NCBI RefSeq assembly: GCF_000298195.1
Contig: NZ_BAHC01000060.1
Span: 1 to 46,987 of the forward strand
Length of the DNA: 46,987 nt
Source of the DNA: Gordonia rhizosphera NBRC 16068
GTDB lineage: Bacteria; Actinomycetota; Actinomycetes; Mycobacteriales; Mycobacteriaceae
Reading direction: 5' to 3'
In this document: positions 8,595 to 18,708 of the stretch, one piece after another
Position numbering within the stretch: position 1 is the first letter of the stretch
Layout: every line of letters begins with the position of its first letter
The notes under the pieces: model-generated
What the model saw: only the letters and a program-made list of their open reading frames with translations
What the model was told of the DNA's origin: nothing
The model's database searches: none
Program-made: the position numbers and the translations under genes

Positions 8595-9137
8595 GTGATC
8601 ACGGTTCACGAGTTCATCTCGCTCGACGGGGTCTTCGAGAACCCCGCCTGGACCGCCCAGTTTGGCTTTGATCCACGGATGGGCGAGACCATCGGTGCAA
8701 TGTGCGCCGCGTCGAGCAGGATCATGCTGGGTCGCACGACCTTCGAAATGTTCGCGCCGGCATGGTCGACTCGCACCGCCGATGATGATCCCGGCGCGCC
8801 GTTCTTCAACGACACGGAAAAGCTCGTCGTCGCCAGCAGGACGCCGACCGTCGAATGGGCCCATTCCACCGTGACCGGACCCTACGACCCGCGCAAGATC
8901 CGCCAGATTGTCGACGAGACCGACGGCGACATCTACGTCTCGGGCAGTGGGACGCTCGTCCGGGCGCTGCTCGCCGATGGACTCATCGGTGAACTGCACC
9001 TGTTCATCTACCCGATCGTTCTGGGCTCCGGCGCGCGACTGTGGTCAGACGACACAACCGAGCGCACGCTGTCGCTGTTGGGCAGCGACGTCTACGACAA
9101 CGGGGTGGTCCACGTCAACTACGGCCCACCCGACTGA
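8595..9137 (+). CDS. RibD C-terminal/dihydrofolate-reductase-like protein
   Basis: The start is GTG 8595, six bases after a perfect AGGAGG at 8583-8588; an in-frame ATG at 8559 lacks this support. The 180-residue protein is a stand-alone RibD-C fold: HEFISLDGVFENP at the N-terminus, IMLGRTTFEMF near residue 40, and ELHLFIYPIVLGSG followed by LW near 140, the NADPH-binding core of this family. Such proteins are usually annotated dihydrofolate reductase family; the substrate is not known and neither true DHFR nor riboflavin reductase activity is established. It is convergent with katG and separated from it by a long hairpin. Confidence 0.82.
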   Translation: MITVHEFISLDGVFENPAWTAQFGFDPRMGETIGAMCAASSRIMLGRTTFEMFAPAWSTRTADDDPGAPFFNDTEKLVVASRTPTVEWAHSTVTGPYDPRKIRQIVDETDGDIYVSGSGTLVRALLADGLIGELHLFIYPIVLGSGARLWSDDTTERTLSLLGSDVYDNGVVHVNYGPPD

Positions 9138-9215
9138 CTCCGTTCTTCCCCCGGGCCCCTGTGTTCGTCACCGACTTCTGGGGCACGGATCACAGGGGCG
9201 GGGGAGGAACGGAGT
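9137..9215. terminator. Long bidirectional hairpin between convergent genes
   Basis: Arms at 9137-9163 and 9191-9215 are reverse complements apart from one mismatch and a two-base bulge, giving about 25 pairs around a 27-base loop. It fills nearly the whole space between the stop of the RibD-C gene and the stop of katG. It lacks a clear T-tract on either strand. A terminator for both genes is the simplest reading. Confidence 0.7.
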
Positions 9216-9227
9216 CAGGTCGGCATC

Positions 9228-11486
<2,259 letters not shown>

Positions 11487-11497
11487 TCAAGCTGAGA

Positions 11498-11941
11498 TCA
11501 CGGGCGTGATCCCGAAGTGCGAGGGGACGAGCAGTCTACGCACAGGCCCCAGTAGATGACCTCGGCCTCATCGAGGACAAAGCCCTGCGGGTCCGACGGT
11601 GTGAGGCAGGGTGCCTCTCCGACGGCGCAGTCGACGTCTGCGATGATCCCGCAGGACCGGCAGACGACATGGTGGTGGTTGTCGCCGACACGTGACTCGT
11701 AGCGGGCCACGTGACCGGATGGTTGGATGCGGCGGACCAGGCCGGCGCTCGTCAACGCGCGGAGCACGTCGTAGATCGCCTGCCGGGAGACCTCGGGAAG
11801 TCCGGCGCGGACCGCACCGACGATCGTGTCGGTGTCGGCGTGGGGCAGTGCGCTCACGGCGTCGAGTACGGCAACCCGCGGGCGGGTTACCCGCAGGTCC
11901 GCATTACGCAACCGCTCTGCGTACTCGGAGTGTGACGGCAC
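11498..11941 (-). CDS. furA: Fur-family redox-sensing regulator FurA
   Basis: The 147-residue product is highly similar in pattern to mycobacterial FurA: winged-helix DNA-binding region with RVTRPRVAVLDAV and SRQAIYDVLRALTSAG, metal-site HHHVVCRSCG near residue 90, and a second Cys pair near the end (GLCVDC). I place the start at GTG 11941 rather than GTG 11947. It gives the same N-terminal length as M. tuberculosis FurA and lies 7 bases after a good -10 box, so the message would be leaderless. FurA represses furA-katG and is relieved by oxidative stress in mycobacteria; the same is expected here. Confidence 0.94.
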   Translation of the reverse strand: MPSHSEYAERLRNADLRVTRPRVAVLDAVSALPHADTDTIVGAVRAGLPEVSRQAIYDVLRALTSAGLVRRIQPSGHVARYESRVGDNHHHVVCRSCGIIADVDCAVGEAPCLTPSDPQGFVLDEAEVIYWGLCVDCSSPRTSGSRP

Positions 11942-11944
11942 GCA

Positions 11945-11976
11945 CACAATTGTGCCGCTTTTCTGGACTCAGTCAA
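11945..11976 (-). promoter_or_regulatory. furA-katG promoter with operator palindrome
   Basis: On the reverse strand TTGACT (11976-11971) and CACAAT (11954-11949) are separated by 16 bases. Transcription starting about 7 bases further would begin at the GTG at 11941. The -10 is covered by CACAATTGTG (11945-11954), a perfect 10 bp palindrome and an AT-rich island in GC-rich DNA, as expected for a FurA autoregulatory site. Confidence 0.7.
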
Positions 11977-12020
11977 GACTTTGCTCCAAATCGGTGCCAG
12001 ATTCGGAGGTCGCCCGCCTG

Positions 12021-12245
12021 TTATCCGTCGGAGTCCGCGGGGTCGATTCTGAACCCGACCTTGAGGGTCACCTGGGTGTGTGCAACCGCGCCGTCGACGA
12101 TGTGGCCGCGGGTGCCGACGACCTCGAACCACTCGACGTTGCGGGTGGTCTGGGCGACCCGGGCGATCGCATTCGCGATGGCGGCATCGGTTCCGTCGGG
12201 CGAGGAGCCGACGACCTCGATGACTCGATATGTGTGCTCGCTCAT
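12021..12245 (-). CDS. Dodecin family flavin-binding protein
   Basis: A complete 74-residue protein from ATG 12245 (MSEHTYRVIEVVGSS). Dodecins are about 70 residues and assemble into hollow 12-mers that store or buffer flavins. The family hallmarks are visible: VIEVVGSSPDG at the start, RNVEWFEVVGTRG with the Trp that stacks on flavin near residue 39, and VAHTQVTLKVGFR at the end with the conserved Gln. It lies upstream of furA on the same strand but about 80 bp away, with the furA promoter in between, so it is probably a separate unit. Confidence 0.9.
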   Translation of the reverse strand: MSEHTYRVIEVVGSSPDGTDAAIANAIARVAQTTRNVEWFEVVGTRGHIVDGAVAHTQVTLKVGFRIDPADSDG

Positions 12246-12336
12246 GGTCCCGATCCTTGCACGCACGCAGGGTGTTTCGGGTTGCTTTGCGTAGACCGCC
12301 GCCGGCTCGTCACAAGCGTGTGTCTCGTGGCCGGCC

Positions 12337-13272
12337 TCAGGTCCGGACAAACGTCCCGTCGTCGGTCTCGACGACCTGTGCATGCCGCATCAGCCGCGCG
12401 AGGTGCAGTTGCGCGGTGCGTCGCTCGACCGCGTCGACGAAGGGCAGTTGCACATGCGGGCGGTAGACGAGCCGATGAGTGACGATCTCGGCCACCGACC
12501 GGGGACGATCGAGGAATTCCAGCAGCCGTTCCTCGCGGCGTCTGATGACCGCCGCGAAGTCGTCGAGTCGGCGACCCAACTCCTCGGCGCCCTCGACGAC
12601 GCCCTTCTGGTGGAAGGTGCCGTACCAGCGGGCGTCGATGTTCCGGACGCGGTCCAGGGACGCCAGGTAATCGTCGACGCTGCTACCGACATCCCCGTAC
12701 ATGGGTCCGAACGAGGTCAGGTCGATGTCGGCGATGTAGAAGAACCCGGTGGGTTCGACCAGCACTCCACAGTGACCGGGGGTGTGGCCGGGAAGGTGGA
12801 TCACCGTGGCCGTGACGTCGCCGAGGTCGAAGACGTGACCCGCCTCGACCCCGGCCGTGTCCGGGAATCCGTCTGGGAGATCGAACTGGTCGGCGATGTC
12901 GCGCCCGACGGCGAGACGTTCCTGCGGAGTGAGGCCATAGCCGTCGAGGAGGGCCGCGAGGGACCGGACGGCGTCGACATCGGCGGTGTGCGCGCGGATG
13001 GCCGACCGGAAGTGTTTGAGGCCGGCGATGTGGTCTTCGTGCGCGTGACTGATCATCACCACATCGGTACCGACCGGGTCGTGGTCTACCTCGAGCGACG
13101 GGTCGACGACGAGTGTGGCCTCCGAGCCCCGCACCACCACGGTGTTGCCGTAGGGATACACGCCCCGATGACCGGAGGCCAGCACGGTGACCCGGTCGTA
13201 GTGCTCCTCGGCGAAAGCAGCCATCGGGTCAGGCCATCGATTCACGGTCACGCATGGTCTCAGCGTAATCAT
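12337..13272 (-). CDS. Metallo-beta-lactamase-fold hydrolase
   Basis: The 311-residue protein starts at ATG 13272, whose ATGA overlaps the LysE stop. The zinc-binding motif SHAHEDH (HxHxDH) lies near residues 80-86, followed by HLPGHTPGH near 165-173 and the later metal ligands IADID. The C-terminal 90 residues form a helical/winged segment (VAEIVTHRLVYRP) resembling the winged helix of LACTB2-like proteins. It is likely a cytoplasmic thioesterase- or glyoxalase-II-like hydrolase of unknown substrate. The overlap with the exporter gene suggests co-translation. Confidence 0.83.
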   Translation of the reverse strand: MITLRPCVTVNRWPDPMAAFAEEHYDRVTVLASGHRGVYPYGNTVVVRGSEATLVVDPSLEVDHDPVGTDVVMISHAHEDHIAGLKHFRSAIRAHTADVDAVRSLAALLDGYGLTPQERLAVGRDIADQFDLPDGFPDTAGVEAGHVFDLGDVTATVIHLPGHTPGHCGVLVEPTGFFYIADIDLTSFGPMYGDVGSSVDDYLASLDRVRNIDARWYGTFHQKGVVEGAEELGRRLDDFAAVIRRREERLLEFLDRPRSVAEIVTHRLVYRPHVQLPFVDAVERRTAQLHLARLMRHAQVVETDDGTFVRT

Positions 13273-13883
13273 GCGACCGCGAGGAGAATCCCGACGGCCA
13301 TGAAAAGCGACCCGAATAGCCGGTTGAGGTTCCGCTGCCCACGTGCGCTCCGGGTGACACGACGGAAACCCCGCGCGATGACAGCGAAGAACAACCACAT
13401 GACGACGATGTCCACGATCACGATCGTGGCGGCGACGATCGCGTACTGATGGACCAGGGAACCGTCGGCACGGATGAAACCGGGAACGAACGCCAACAGG
13501 AAGACGATCGCCTTGGGATTGAGCAGGTTCACCCACAGCCCGCGCTGAAACATCGACCACCGCGACTCGGCGGCGAGGACCATCGTCACCTCATCGGAGA
13601 CATCCGGTTGACGGAGGAACTGTCGGATACCGAGGTAGACGAGGTAGGCCGCCCCCAGGTAGCGGATGACGGCGAACAGAGCGGGTGATTGCGAGATGAC
13701 CACACCGAGCCCCGCCGCCACGATCAGCAACTGGATCATCAGCGCGGCCTGCTGTCCCAGGACTCCCCAGATGGCGCGCCGGAACCCCACGTTGAGCGAG
13801 TTGGTCATGGTGTTGATCGCGCCCGCTCCGGGGGTGAAGCTGATCAGTAGGCACGCCGTCAACAACGCCAGCCAGGTCGACAT
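13269..13883 (-). CDS. LysE/RhtB-family amino-acid exporter
   Basis: The 204-residue polytopic inner-membrane protein starts at MSTWLALLTACLL. The family signature near residue 14 is FTPGAGAINTMTNSLNVGFRRA (shown in part), and about six hydrophobic segments span the length, with the second signature GLWVNLLNPKAIVFLLAFVP near 118-137. Members export amino acids or related small solutes. A GTG two codons upstream is an alternative start; upstream extension to 13928 is rejected because it overlaps the divergent promoter. Its stop overlaps the start of the metallo-hydrolase, indicating a two-gene unit. Confidence 0.88.
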   Translation of the reverse strand: MSTWLALLTACLLISFTPGAGAINTMTNSLNVGFRRAIWGVLGQQAALMIQLLIVAAGLGVVISQSPALFAVIRYLGAAYLVYLGIRQFLRQPDVSDEVTMVLAAESRWSMFQRGLWVNLLNPKAIVFLLAFVPGFIRADGSLVHQYAIVAATIVIVDIVVMWLFFAVIARGFRRVTRSARGQRNLNRLFGSLFMAVGILLAVA

Positions 13884-13976
13884 CTGCACGCGACGAGGGT
13901 AGTAACGAGACAAGGGCGGCCGACACACAGTCCGGTACCCGGTCGGCCCGGTGTGAGGGCCGCGGGAGGTCGGATA

Positions 13977-14942
13977 GTGGACTTCGAGCGGATCGCCGAC
14001 GAACTCTATGGTCTTCCCCCGCGCGAGTTCGTTCGCCGACGAGGCGAGTTCGCCAAGAAGCTGCGCGGCGACGGGGAACGTGGACTCGCCCAGAGCGTCT
14101 CACAACTGCGGCGGCCCACGCTGGCCGCCTGGGCGATCAATCAATGGGCCCGGGCGGACCCGGACGGTGTCGACGATCTCCTCACTCTCGGATCCGAACT
14201 CGCGGGTGCGCAGCGCCGCGCGTCGGCAGAGTTGCTGCGGACCCTGTCGGCCCGTAGAGCAGAACTGATCACTCGATCGGTGGCGGCGGTGGCGAAGGTC
14301 GCCGGCGTGCACGAGGCGACGTTCAGCGAGGCAGCGGCCCGGGAGGTCACGCAGACCTTACGCGCCGCCCTCGCCGATGATCGTGTTGCCGACGCCGTCC
14401 GTCGTGGCCGGCTTGCCGCGGCAGCCGAGTACAGCGGATTCGGACCCGCCGCGGTGTTCGTGGTGCCCGAGCAGTCCGACGACGATTCCGGGTCTCGCAG
14501 TGACTCGGTCTCCGCCGGTGAGGTTTCGGAGACCGTGGGGTCCCCGGCAGTCTCGGCAGAACGGGCAGTCTCGGCCGAACAGATCGAGGTGGCCCGGTCC
14601 GCCGTGTCGACGGCCGAAGCGGTGGCCCGGGACGCGGACACAGCTGTTGCGCGACGCCAACACGAACTCGATGCCGCCGAGGAACGGGTCGCGGGACTCG
14701 CCGAGCGGGCCGAGTCGCTGCGCGCCGAGTTGGCGCGTTGCGACGATGAGCTCCGATTCGCCCGCAAGGTGGTTGAGGCGGCCCACGAGGAGCATCAGCG
14801 GGCGTCGCAGGTCGTCCGGGACTCACGCGACCGCCTCGACGAGGCGCGCCGTCTGCTCGATGACCTTGGGGGACCGACGGCACGCGCTGATCGTCGGCGT
14901 GCCGGGTCGGCCGCACTCAGGCAGGCGCGGCCTCGGCGATGA
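13977..14942 (+). CDS. Conserved actinobacterial coiled-coil protein
   Basis: I use GTG 13977 (VDFERIADELYG), which has GGGAGG about 7 bases upstream, rather than GTG 13953. The 321-residue product is soluble. An N-terminal helical domain (DELYGLPPREFVRRRGEFAKKLR, given here in part as its first 20 residues at most) is followed by a Ser/Glu-rich linker near 170-195 and a long Ala/Glu/Arg coiled coil (about 195-305) with heptad-like EERVAGLAERAESLRAELA. No catalytic motif is seen and I do not assign a function. The 3-prime end overlaps the convergent methyltransferase gene by 26 bp. Confidence 0.7.
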   Translation: MDFERIADELYGLPPREFVRRRGEFAKKLRGDGERGLAQSVSQLRRPTLAAWAINQWARADPDGVDDLLTLGSELAGAQRRASAELLRTLSARRAELITRSVAAVAKVAGVHEATFSEAAAREVTQTLRAALADDRVADAVRRGRLAAAAEYSGFGPAAVFVVPEQSDDDSGSRSDSVSAGEVSETVGSPAVSAERAVSAEQIEVARSAVSTAEAVARDADTAVARRQHELDAAEERVAGLAERAESLRAELARCDDELRFARKVVEAAHEEHQRASQVVRDSRDRLDEARRLLDDLGGPTARADRRRAGSAALRQARPRR

Positions 14943-15942
14943 TGACGCTCATCGGTCCGGCGAGGGGTTTGTGGTCGAGGAACCGCCACCCGGTGTGAGA
15001 GAGCCACTCGGTGAACTCGTCCGCGCTGTACACGTCACCGTCGCGAAGGTGCACGGCGAACTCGCCCGCCATCAGCGCGGCGGCGAACGGCTGTGTGTGG
15101 GTCGGATCGGTCCAGAAATCGACGGCCAGTAGTCGCGCACCAGGCTCGGCCACGTTTCGAATCCTTTGCAGCAGAGTGCGATTGGTTTCCGGCGACCAAT
15201 AGTGCGCGAGGTTGGCGATCAGAAAGGTGTCGAAGCCGGTGGGCAGCTCGTCGGTCAACGCGTCACCGGCCCGCACCCGGATTCGGTTGCCGAGCATCGC
15301 GCCGGCGATGCGTTCATTGGCAATCGCGGCAACCGCGGGAAGCTCGAAGACCGTGGCCTCCAGGTGCGGGTACCGCCCGGTCAGCGAGATCGACCACGAG
15401 CCCGTGCCGCCGCCGATGTCGAGCAGCCGGTGCCGGTCGGTCAGGTCGACCGTGTCGGGCAGGGCCTGGGACGGTCCCGCCTGGAAGGCTTCGATCCCGG
15501 CGGAGGCGATCGGCTGCAGCGATTCGTCGAGGTCGAAGATCTCCCAGGCCGGACCGCGGGCCAGCGCACCGGCCAGGTCGATCCATGACGGGAAACTGAT
15601 CTTGTCCCAGAACCGCAGCAGCGGCCGCATGTCGGCGGGCGTGGCCCCGGAGAGGAACGCATCGGCGGTCGGGGTGTTCTCGTATACGTCGCCGTGGCGC
15701 TCCAGCAACCCGACCGAGACCATCGCATCGGCGCTGATCCTGGTCGCACGGCGGGTCAGCCCGGTGCGGGCGGCGAGGCGGTCGAGATCGGCGGGACCCT
15801 CGCCCAAGGCTTCGAAAATCCCCAGCTCGCTGGCGGCGAAGAGATGCTTGGCGGCCATGAATCCCGACGCCAGTTGGAAGATCAATGCGGGATCATGAGC
15901 AGATCGCTCGGTGTACCGCGGATGAATTGTGTTGGTAGTCAT
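14917..15942 (-). CDS. SAM-dependent O-methyltransferase
   Basis: Start ATG 15942 (MTTNTIHPRY) has GAGGGTGA just upstream. The 341-residue protein has the two-part O-methyltransferase architecture. The N-terminal dimerisation/winged-helix domain (AASELGIFEALGEGP, then LAARTGLTRRATRI) is followed by a Rossmann methyltransferase domain with the SAM loop LLDIGGGTGSWS near residue 180. Plant- and antibiotic-type O-methyltransferases share this layout. The substrate is not known; no biosynthetic cluster is present. It is divergent from a LuxR-type regulator, with two operator-like repeats between the two genes, so it is probably induced by a signal sensed by that regulator. Confidence 0.86.
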   Translation of the reverse strand: MTTNTIHPRYTERSAHDPALIFQLASGFMAAKHLFAASELGIFEALGEGPADLDRLAARTGLTRRATRISADAMVSVGLLERHGDVYENTPTADAFLSGATPADMRPLLRFWDKISFPSWIDLAGALARGPAWEIFDLDESLQPIASAGIEAFQAGPSQALPDTVDLTDRHRLLDIGGGTGSWSISLTGRYPHLEATVFELPAVAAIANERIAGAMLGNRIRVRAGDALTDELPTGFDTFLIANLAHYWSPETNRTLLQRIRNVAEPGARLLAVDFWTDPTHTQPFAAALMAGEFAVHLRDGDVYSADEFTEWLSHTGWRFLDHKPLAGPMSVIIAEAAPA

Positions 15943-15977
15943 GACTTCACCCTCGACCCCGGTACGGACTACCGCTA

Positions 15978-16026
15978 TCCCAGGACTGTGGGAAACGACC
16001 ACCACGACGATCCCATAATTCTGGGA
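15978..16026. promoter_or_regulatory. Two identical inverted-repeat operators, TCCCA-N6-TGGGA
   Basis: Site 1 is at 15978-15993 and site 2 at 16011-16026. Both are TCCCA, six bases, TGGGA, preceded by the same base (ATCCCA), with unrelated centres (GGACTG and TAATTC). Their starts are 33 bp apart, about three helical turns, so dimers bound to them would face the same side. They lie in the 119 bp spacer between the methyltransferase and the LuxR-type gene, which is the likely ligand of these sites. Confidence 0.7.
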
Positions 16027-16061
16027 CCATCAGAGCCGACGCGCGGCGGTAGGCTTCGAGG

Positions 16062-17186
16062 GTGGGTACGAATCTGGCACTACGCACCCGCGACGGCATC
16101 GCTCGGGTGTCGCAGCGAGGACTCGATTGGGTCGGGTTCTGTTCTGCCGTGGGTCACGAACTGAGCCGGGTGATTGCCTACGAACGCAGTTGCTGGCATA
16201 CCGTCGACCCCGGGACGGTGTTGTTCACCGGCAGCATGAATTGCCGGATCGAATGCTCGGGTTCGTGGCTGGCCTACCACGAATATGTGGTCGAGGACGT
16301 CGACAAATGGTCGTTTCTCGCGCACAGTGGCAGACTTGCCGGTGCGCTGAGCATCGACACTCACGGTGATCTCACGCGCAGCGTGCGCCACCGTTCGCAC
16401 GCTGCGTACGGCATCGGCGACGAGCTGCGCGTCTCCTTCGTGTCGAACGGAACCTACTGGGGTGCAGCCGCATTTCTGCGAGACGCCGATCAGCCCTGGT
16501 TCACCGACGACGATGTGCGCACCATTGCGTGGCTGGCCGCACCCATCGCCGATGGGCTTCGCCGCGCGATGTTGAACCGAATCGCCGCCACCTCCACTCG
16601 TCTTGACCACGGACCCGGGGTGGTCGTGTTCGACGAGAACGGTGAGGCGGAATCGGTATCTCCCGCCGCCGAGCGATGGATTGCCGAAATGGTCGAAATC
16701 CCCACCCCCACAACAGCAATCGAATCGAAAACCGTCCAGTCCGTCGCCGCGCGGGCCCGCGCGATCGCCCCGGGCACCGACCCGGTCGAGTTGGCGGCCC
16801 GCTCGCGTGTGTGCACGCGGTCCGGGACATGGCTGCTGCTGTACGGAACCCGACTGTCCGGTGCCGTCGAGCGCACCGCCGTCATCATCCAACCCGCCAC
16901 CCCGAACGACGTGGCGCCCATCATCGCCCTCGCCTACGGGCTGTCACAGCGTGAAACCCAAGTCACGCTGCTGTGCATCCAGGGCCGCTCCACCAGGGAC
17001 ATTGCGCATACGCTGAGTGTCTCCCCATATACCGTCCAGGACCACCTCAAGTCGATCTTCGCCAAGACCGGGGTCCGCAGCCGCGGCGAACTCGTCGGCC
17101 AGGTGTTCCTCGAGCACTACGCGCCACGATGGGAGCCGCTCGCCGGGGCGCCGTCCGGCTGGTCGGTCAACGCCATCGTGGACTGA
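16062..17186 (+). CDS. LuxR-type transcriptional regulator with GAF-like sensor region
   Basis: The 374-residue protein starts at GTG 16062. The C-terminus (about residues 287-345) is a LuxR/GerE helix-turn-helix: GLSQRETQVTLLCIQGRSTR, then DIAHTLSVSPYTVQDHLKSI. The first ~200 residues resemble the GAF-like region of actinobacterial one-component LuxR regulators, with WGAAAFLRDADQPWFTDDD typical of it. No receiver domain or phospho-acceptor is seen. It is divergent from the O-methyltransferase and probably controls both genes through the paired repeats upstream. Confidence 0.85.
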   Translation: MGTNLALRTRDGIARVSQRGLDWVGFCSAVGHELSRVIAYERSCWHTVDPGTVLFTGSMNCRIECSGSWLAYHEYVVEDVDKWSFLAHSGRLAGALSIDTHGDLTRSVRHRSHAAYGIGDELRVSFVSNGTYWGAAAFLRDADQPWFTDDDVRTIAWLAAPIADGLRRAMLNRIAATSTRLDHGPGVVVFDENGEAESVSPAAERWIAEMVEIPTPTTAIESKTVQSVAARARAIAPGTDPVELAARSRVCTRSGTWLLLYGTRLSGAVERTAVIIQPATPNDVAPIIALAYGLSQRETQVTLLCIQGRSTRDIAHTLSVSPYTVQDHLKSIFAKTGVRSRGELVGQVFLEHYAPRWEPLAGAPSGWSVNAIVD

Positions 17187-17209
17187 GTATTCCGAACTTC
17201 GAGGCAGGC

Positions 17210-17845
17210 TCACCGCGCAGCGTCACGGAGACCGGAGACGTCGGGGTCCTGCGCCGACAGATAGTGGTCGATGACGGGTCCGACGCGGACCGCGAGATCG
17301 TCGAGGCCCGCCCCGGCGATGTCCGGCTGCCGGATCACGTGCCGCAACAAGACGAGACCGACGATCTGACCCGCGATCAGGGCCAGCCGGAGGTCACGTT
17401 GGTCGTCGGAGACGCACTCGCCCAGCGCCGTGTGCGCGATCCCGAGGAAGAACACGCTGAGGGCCTCGCCGATCTCCGGATGGGTCACCGCGATCCGCAA
17501 CAGTGCGACGGCCCGGTCGCGGCGAGGTCCGTCGTCCTCCCAGACGTGCAGCACCCGGGTGATGAACTCGGTGCCCGGCTGCGGAAGGAACGCCGACAGG
17601 CCCCCGAAGACCTCGGCGGGATCGACATCGGGACGCAATGCCTCGACGACGAGTGCGTCCTTGTTGCCGAAGTAGTGGTGGATCAGTGCCGGGTCGACGC
17701 CGGCGCGGGATCCGATGGCCCGCATCGTCGTTCGCTCGAATCCCCGGTCGGCGAACAGTTCCCGCGCCGCGGCGAGGATGACTTCGCGTCGGTTGGGTTC
17801 GTCGGCACCCAGCCGAGGCCGGCCCCGGGTCCGGCCGGCCATCAT
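17210..17845 (-). CDS. TetR-family regulator, last gene of the ABC exporter operon
   Basis: The 211-residue protein has an N-terminal TetR HTH (RREVILAAARELFADRGFER, then TTMRAIGSRAGVDPALIHHYF) at residues 18-60 and a helical ligand-binding domain behind it. Its ATG overlaps the stop of the upstream ATPase gene (ATGA), so it is made with the transporter. A repressor sensing the exported compound is the usual meaning of this arrangement. It is convergent with the LuxR-type gene, with 23 bp between stops. Confidence 0.9.
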   Translation of the reverse strand: MMAGRTRGRPRLGADEPNRREVILAAARELFADRGFERTTMRAIGSRAGVDPALIHHYFGNKDALVVEALRPDVDPAEVFGGLSAFLPQPGTEFITRVLHVWEDDGPRRDRAVALLRIAVTHPEIGEALSVFFLGIAHTALGECVSDDQRDLRLALIAGQIVGLVLLRHVIRQPDIAGAGLDDLAVRVGPVIDHYLSAQDPDVSGLRDAAR

Positions 17846-18708
17846 TGATCGGCGGCTCGCGCCAGCACGAGCATCCGCTCTTCGAGCGTGGCCGCGACCG
17901 GTTGGACCGTGGCCGGAATCCCGGCATCGGCGAGGACACGGTGCAGGACATCGGGATCGGTGTCCGCGACGCGGATCGATCGGCCCGAGAGGATCACCGG
18001 AACCCCGGCCGCGTTGAGCGCGCCGAACGCCTGCGCCCAGTCGTCGGTGGTGACCGCGACTGCGCGCGTGTCACCGATGACGTCGGATTCGCTGCCCTGG
18101 CCGACCAGCAGCCCGTTCGACATGAGCAGCAGGCGGTCGCATTCCTGCGCCTCCTCCATGTAGTGGGTGGTCACCAGAACCCCTGCCCCTCGGTCGGCCT
18201 CGGCGCGGATCGTGTCCCACAGCCGGGCCCGGGACAGCGCGTCGACCCCGGAGGTGGGTTCGTCGAGGACCAGCGCCACCGGTGTGTGGGCCAGTGCGGC
18301 GAGGAAGGCGACGCGGCGCTGCGCGCCCAGGGGCAGCGCACCCACCAGCGTGTCCGACGACGCCTGGAGATCGGGTGGGAGTTCCGGTGCCGCCACGCCA
18401 TAGGTGCCCGTCGAGAACGCGAGGTTCTCGGCGACTGTGAGGTCCTGATAGAGCCCGAGGTTCTGTGGGACGTAGCCGAGTCGGGCGCGACGCGATCGGT
18501 CGGGCGGTCCGTCGAAGAGGGTGACCGCACCGCTGCTGGGTCGCAGCAGCCCGAGCAGCATGCGGATGAGAGTGGTCTTGCCGGCGCCGTTGGCGCCGAG
18601 CAGGCCCACCACCTCGCCGGGTTCGACATTCATCGTCACGGTGTCGACCGCGGTGAAATCGCCGAAGCGGCGAGTGACATCGTGCGAGCGGATGATCCCG
18701 GTATTCAT
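17842..18708 (-). CDS. ABC exporter ATP-binding protein (second ATPase)
   Basis: The 288-residue nucleotide-binding subunit has Walker A GANGAGKTT near residue 39, the Q-loop region YVPQNLGLY, Walker B VALVLDEPTSGVD near 143-155, and the switch His in TTHYMEEA. The ABC signature is degenerate: LGAQRRV replaces LSGGQ. This suggests an asymmetric pair in which this subunit contributes one weak catalytic site. Overlaps by ATGA with the first ATPase and with the downstream TetR gene. It works with the adjacent ATPase and the single ABC-2 permease. Confidence 0.9.
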   Translation of the reverse strand: MNTGIIRSHDVTRRFGDFTAVDTVTMNVEPGEVVGLLGANGAGKTTLIRMLLGLLRPSSGAVTLFDGPPDRSRRARLGYVPQNLGLYQDLTVAENLAFSTGTYGVAAPELPPDLQASSDTLVGALPLGAQRRVAFLAALAHTPVALVLDEPTSGVDALSRARLWDTIRAEADRGAGVLVTTHYMEEAQECDRLLLMSNGLLVGQGSESDVIGDTRAVAVTTDDWAQAFGALNAAGVPVILSGRSIRVADTDPDVLHRVLADAGIPATVQPVAATLEERMLVLARAADQ

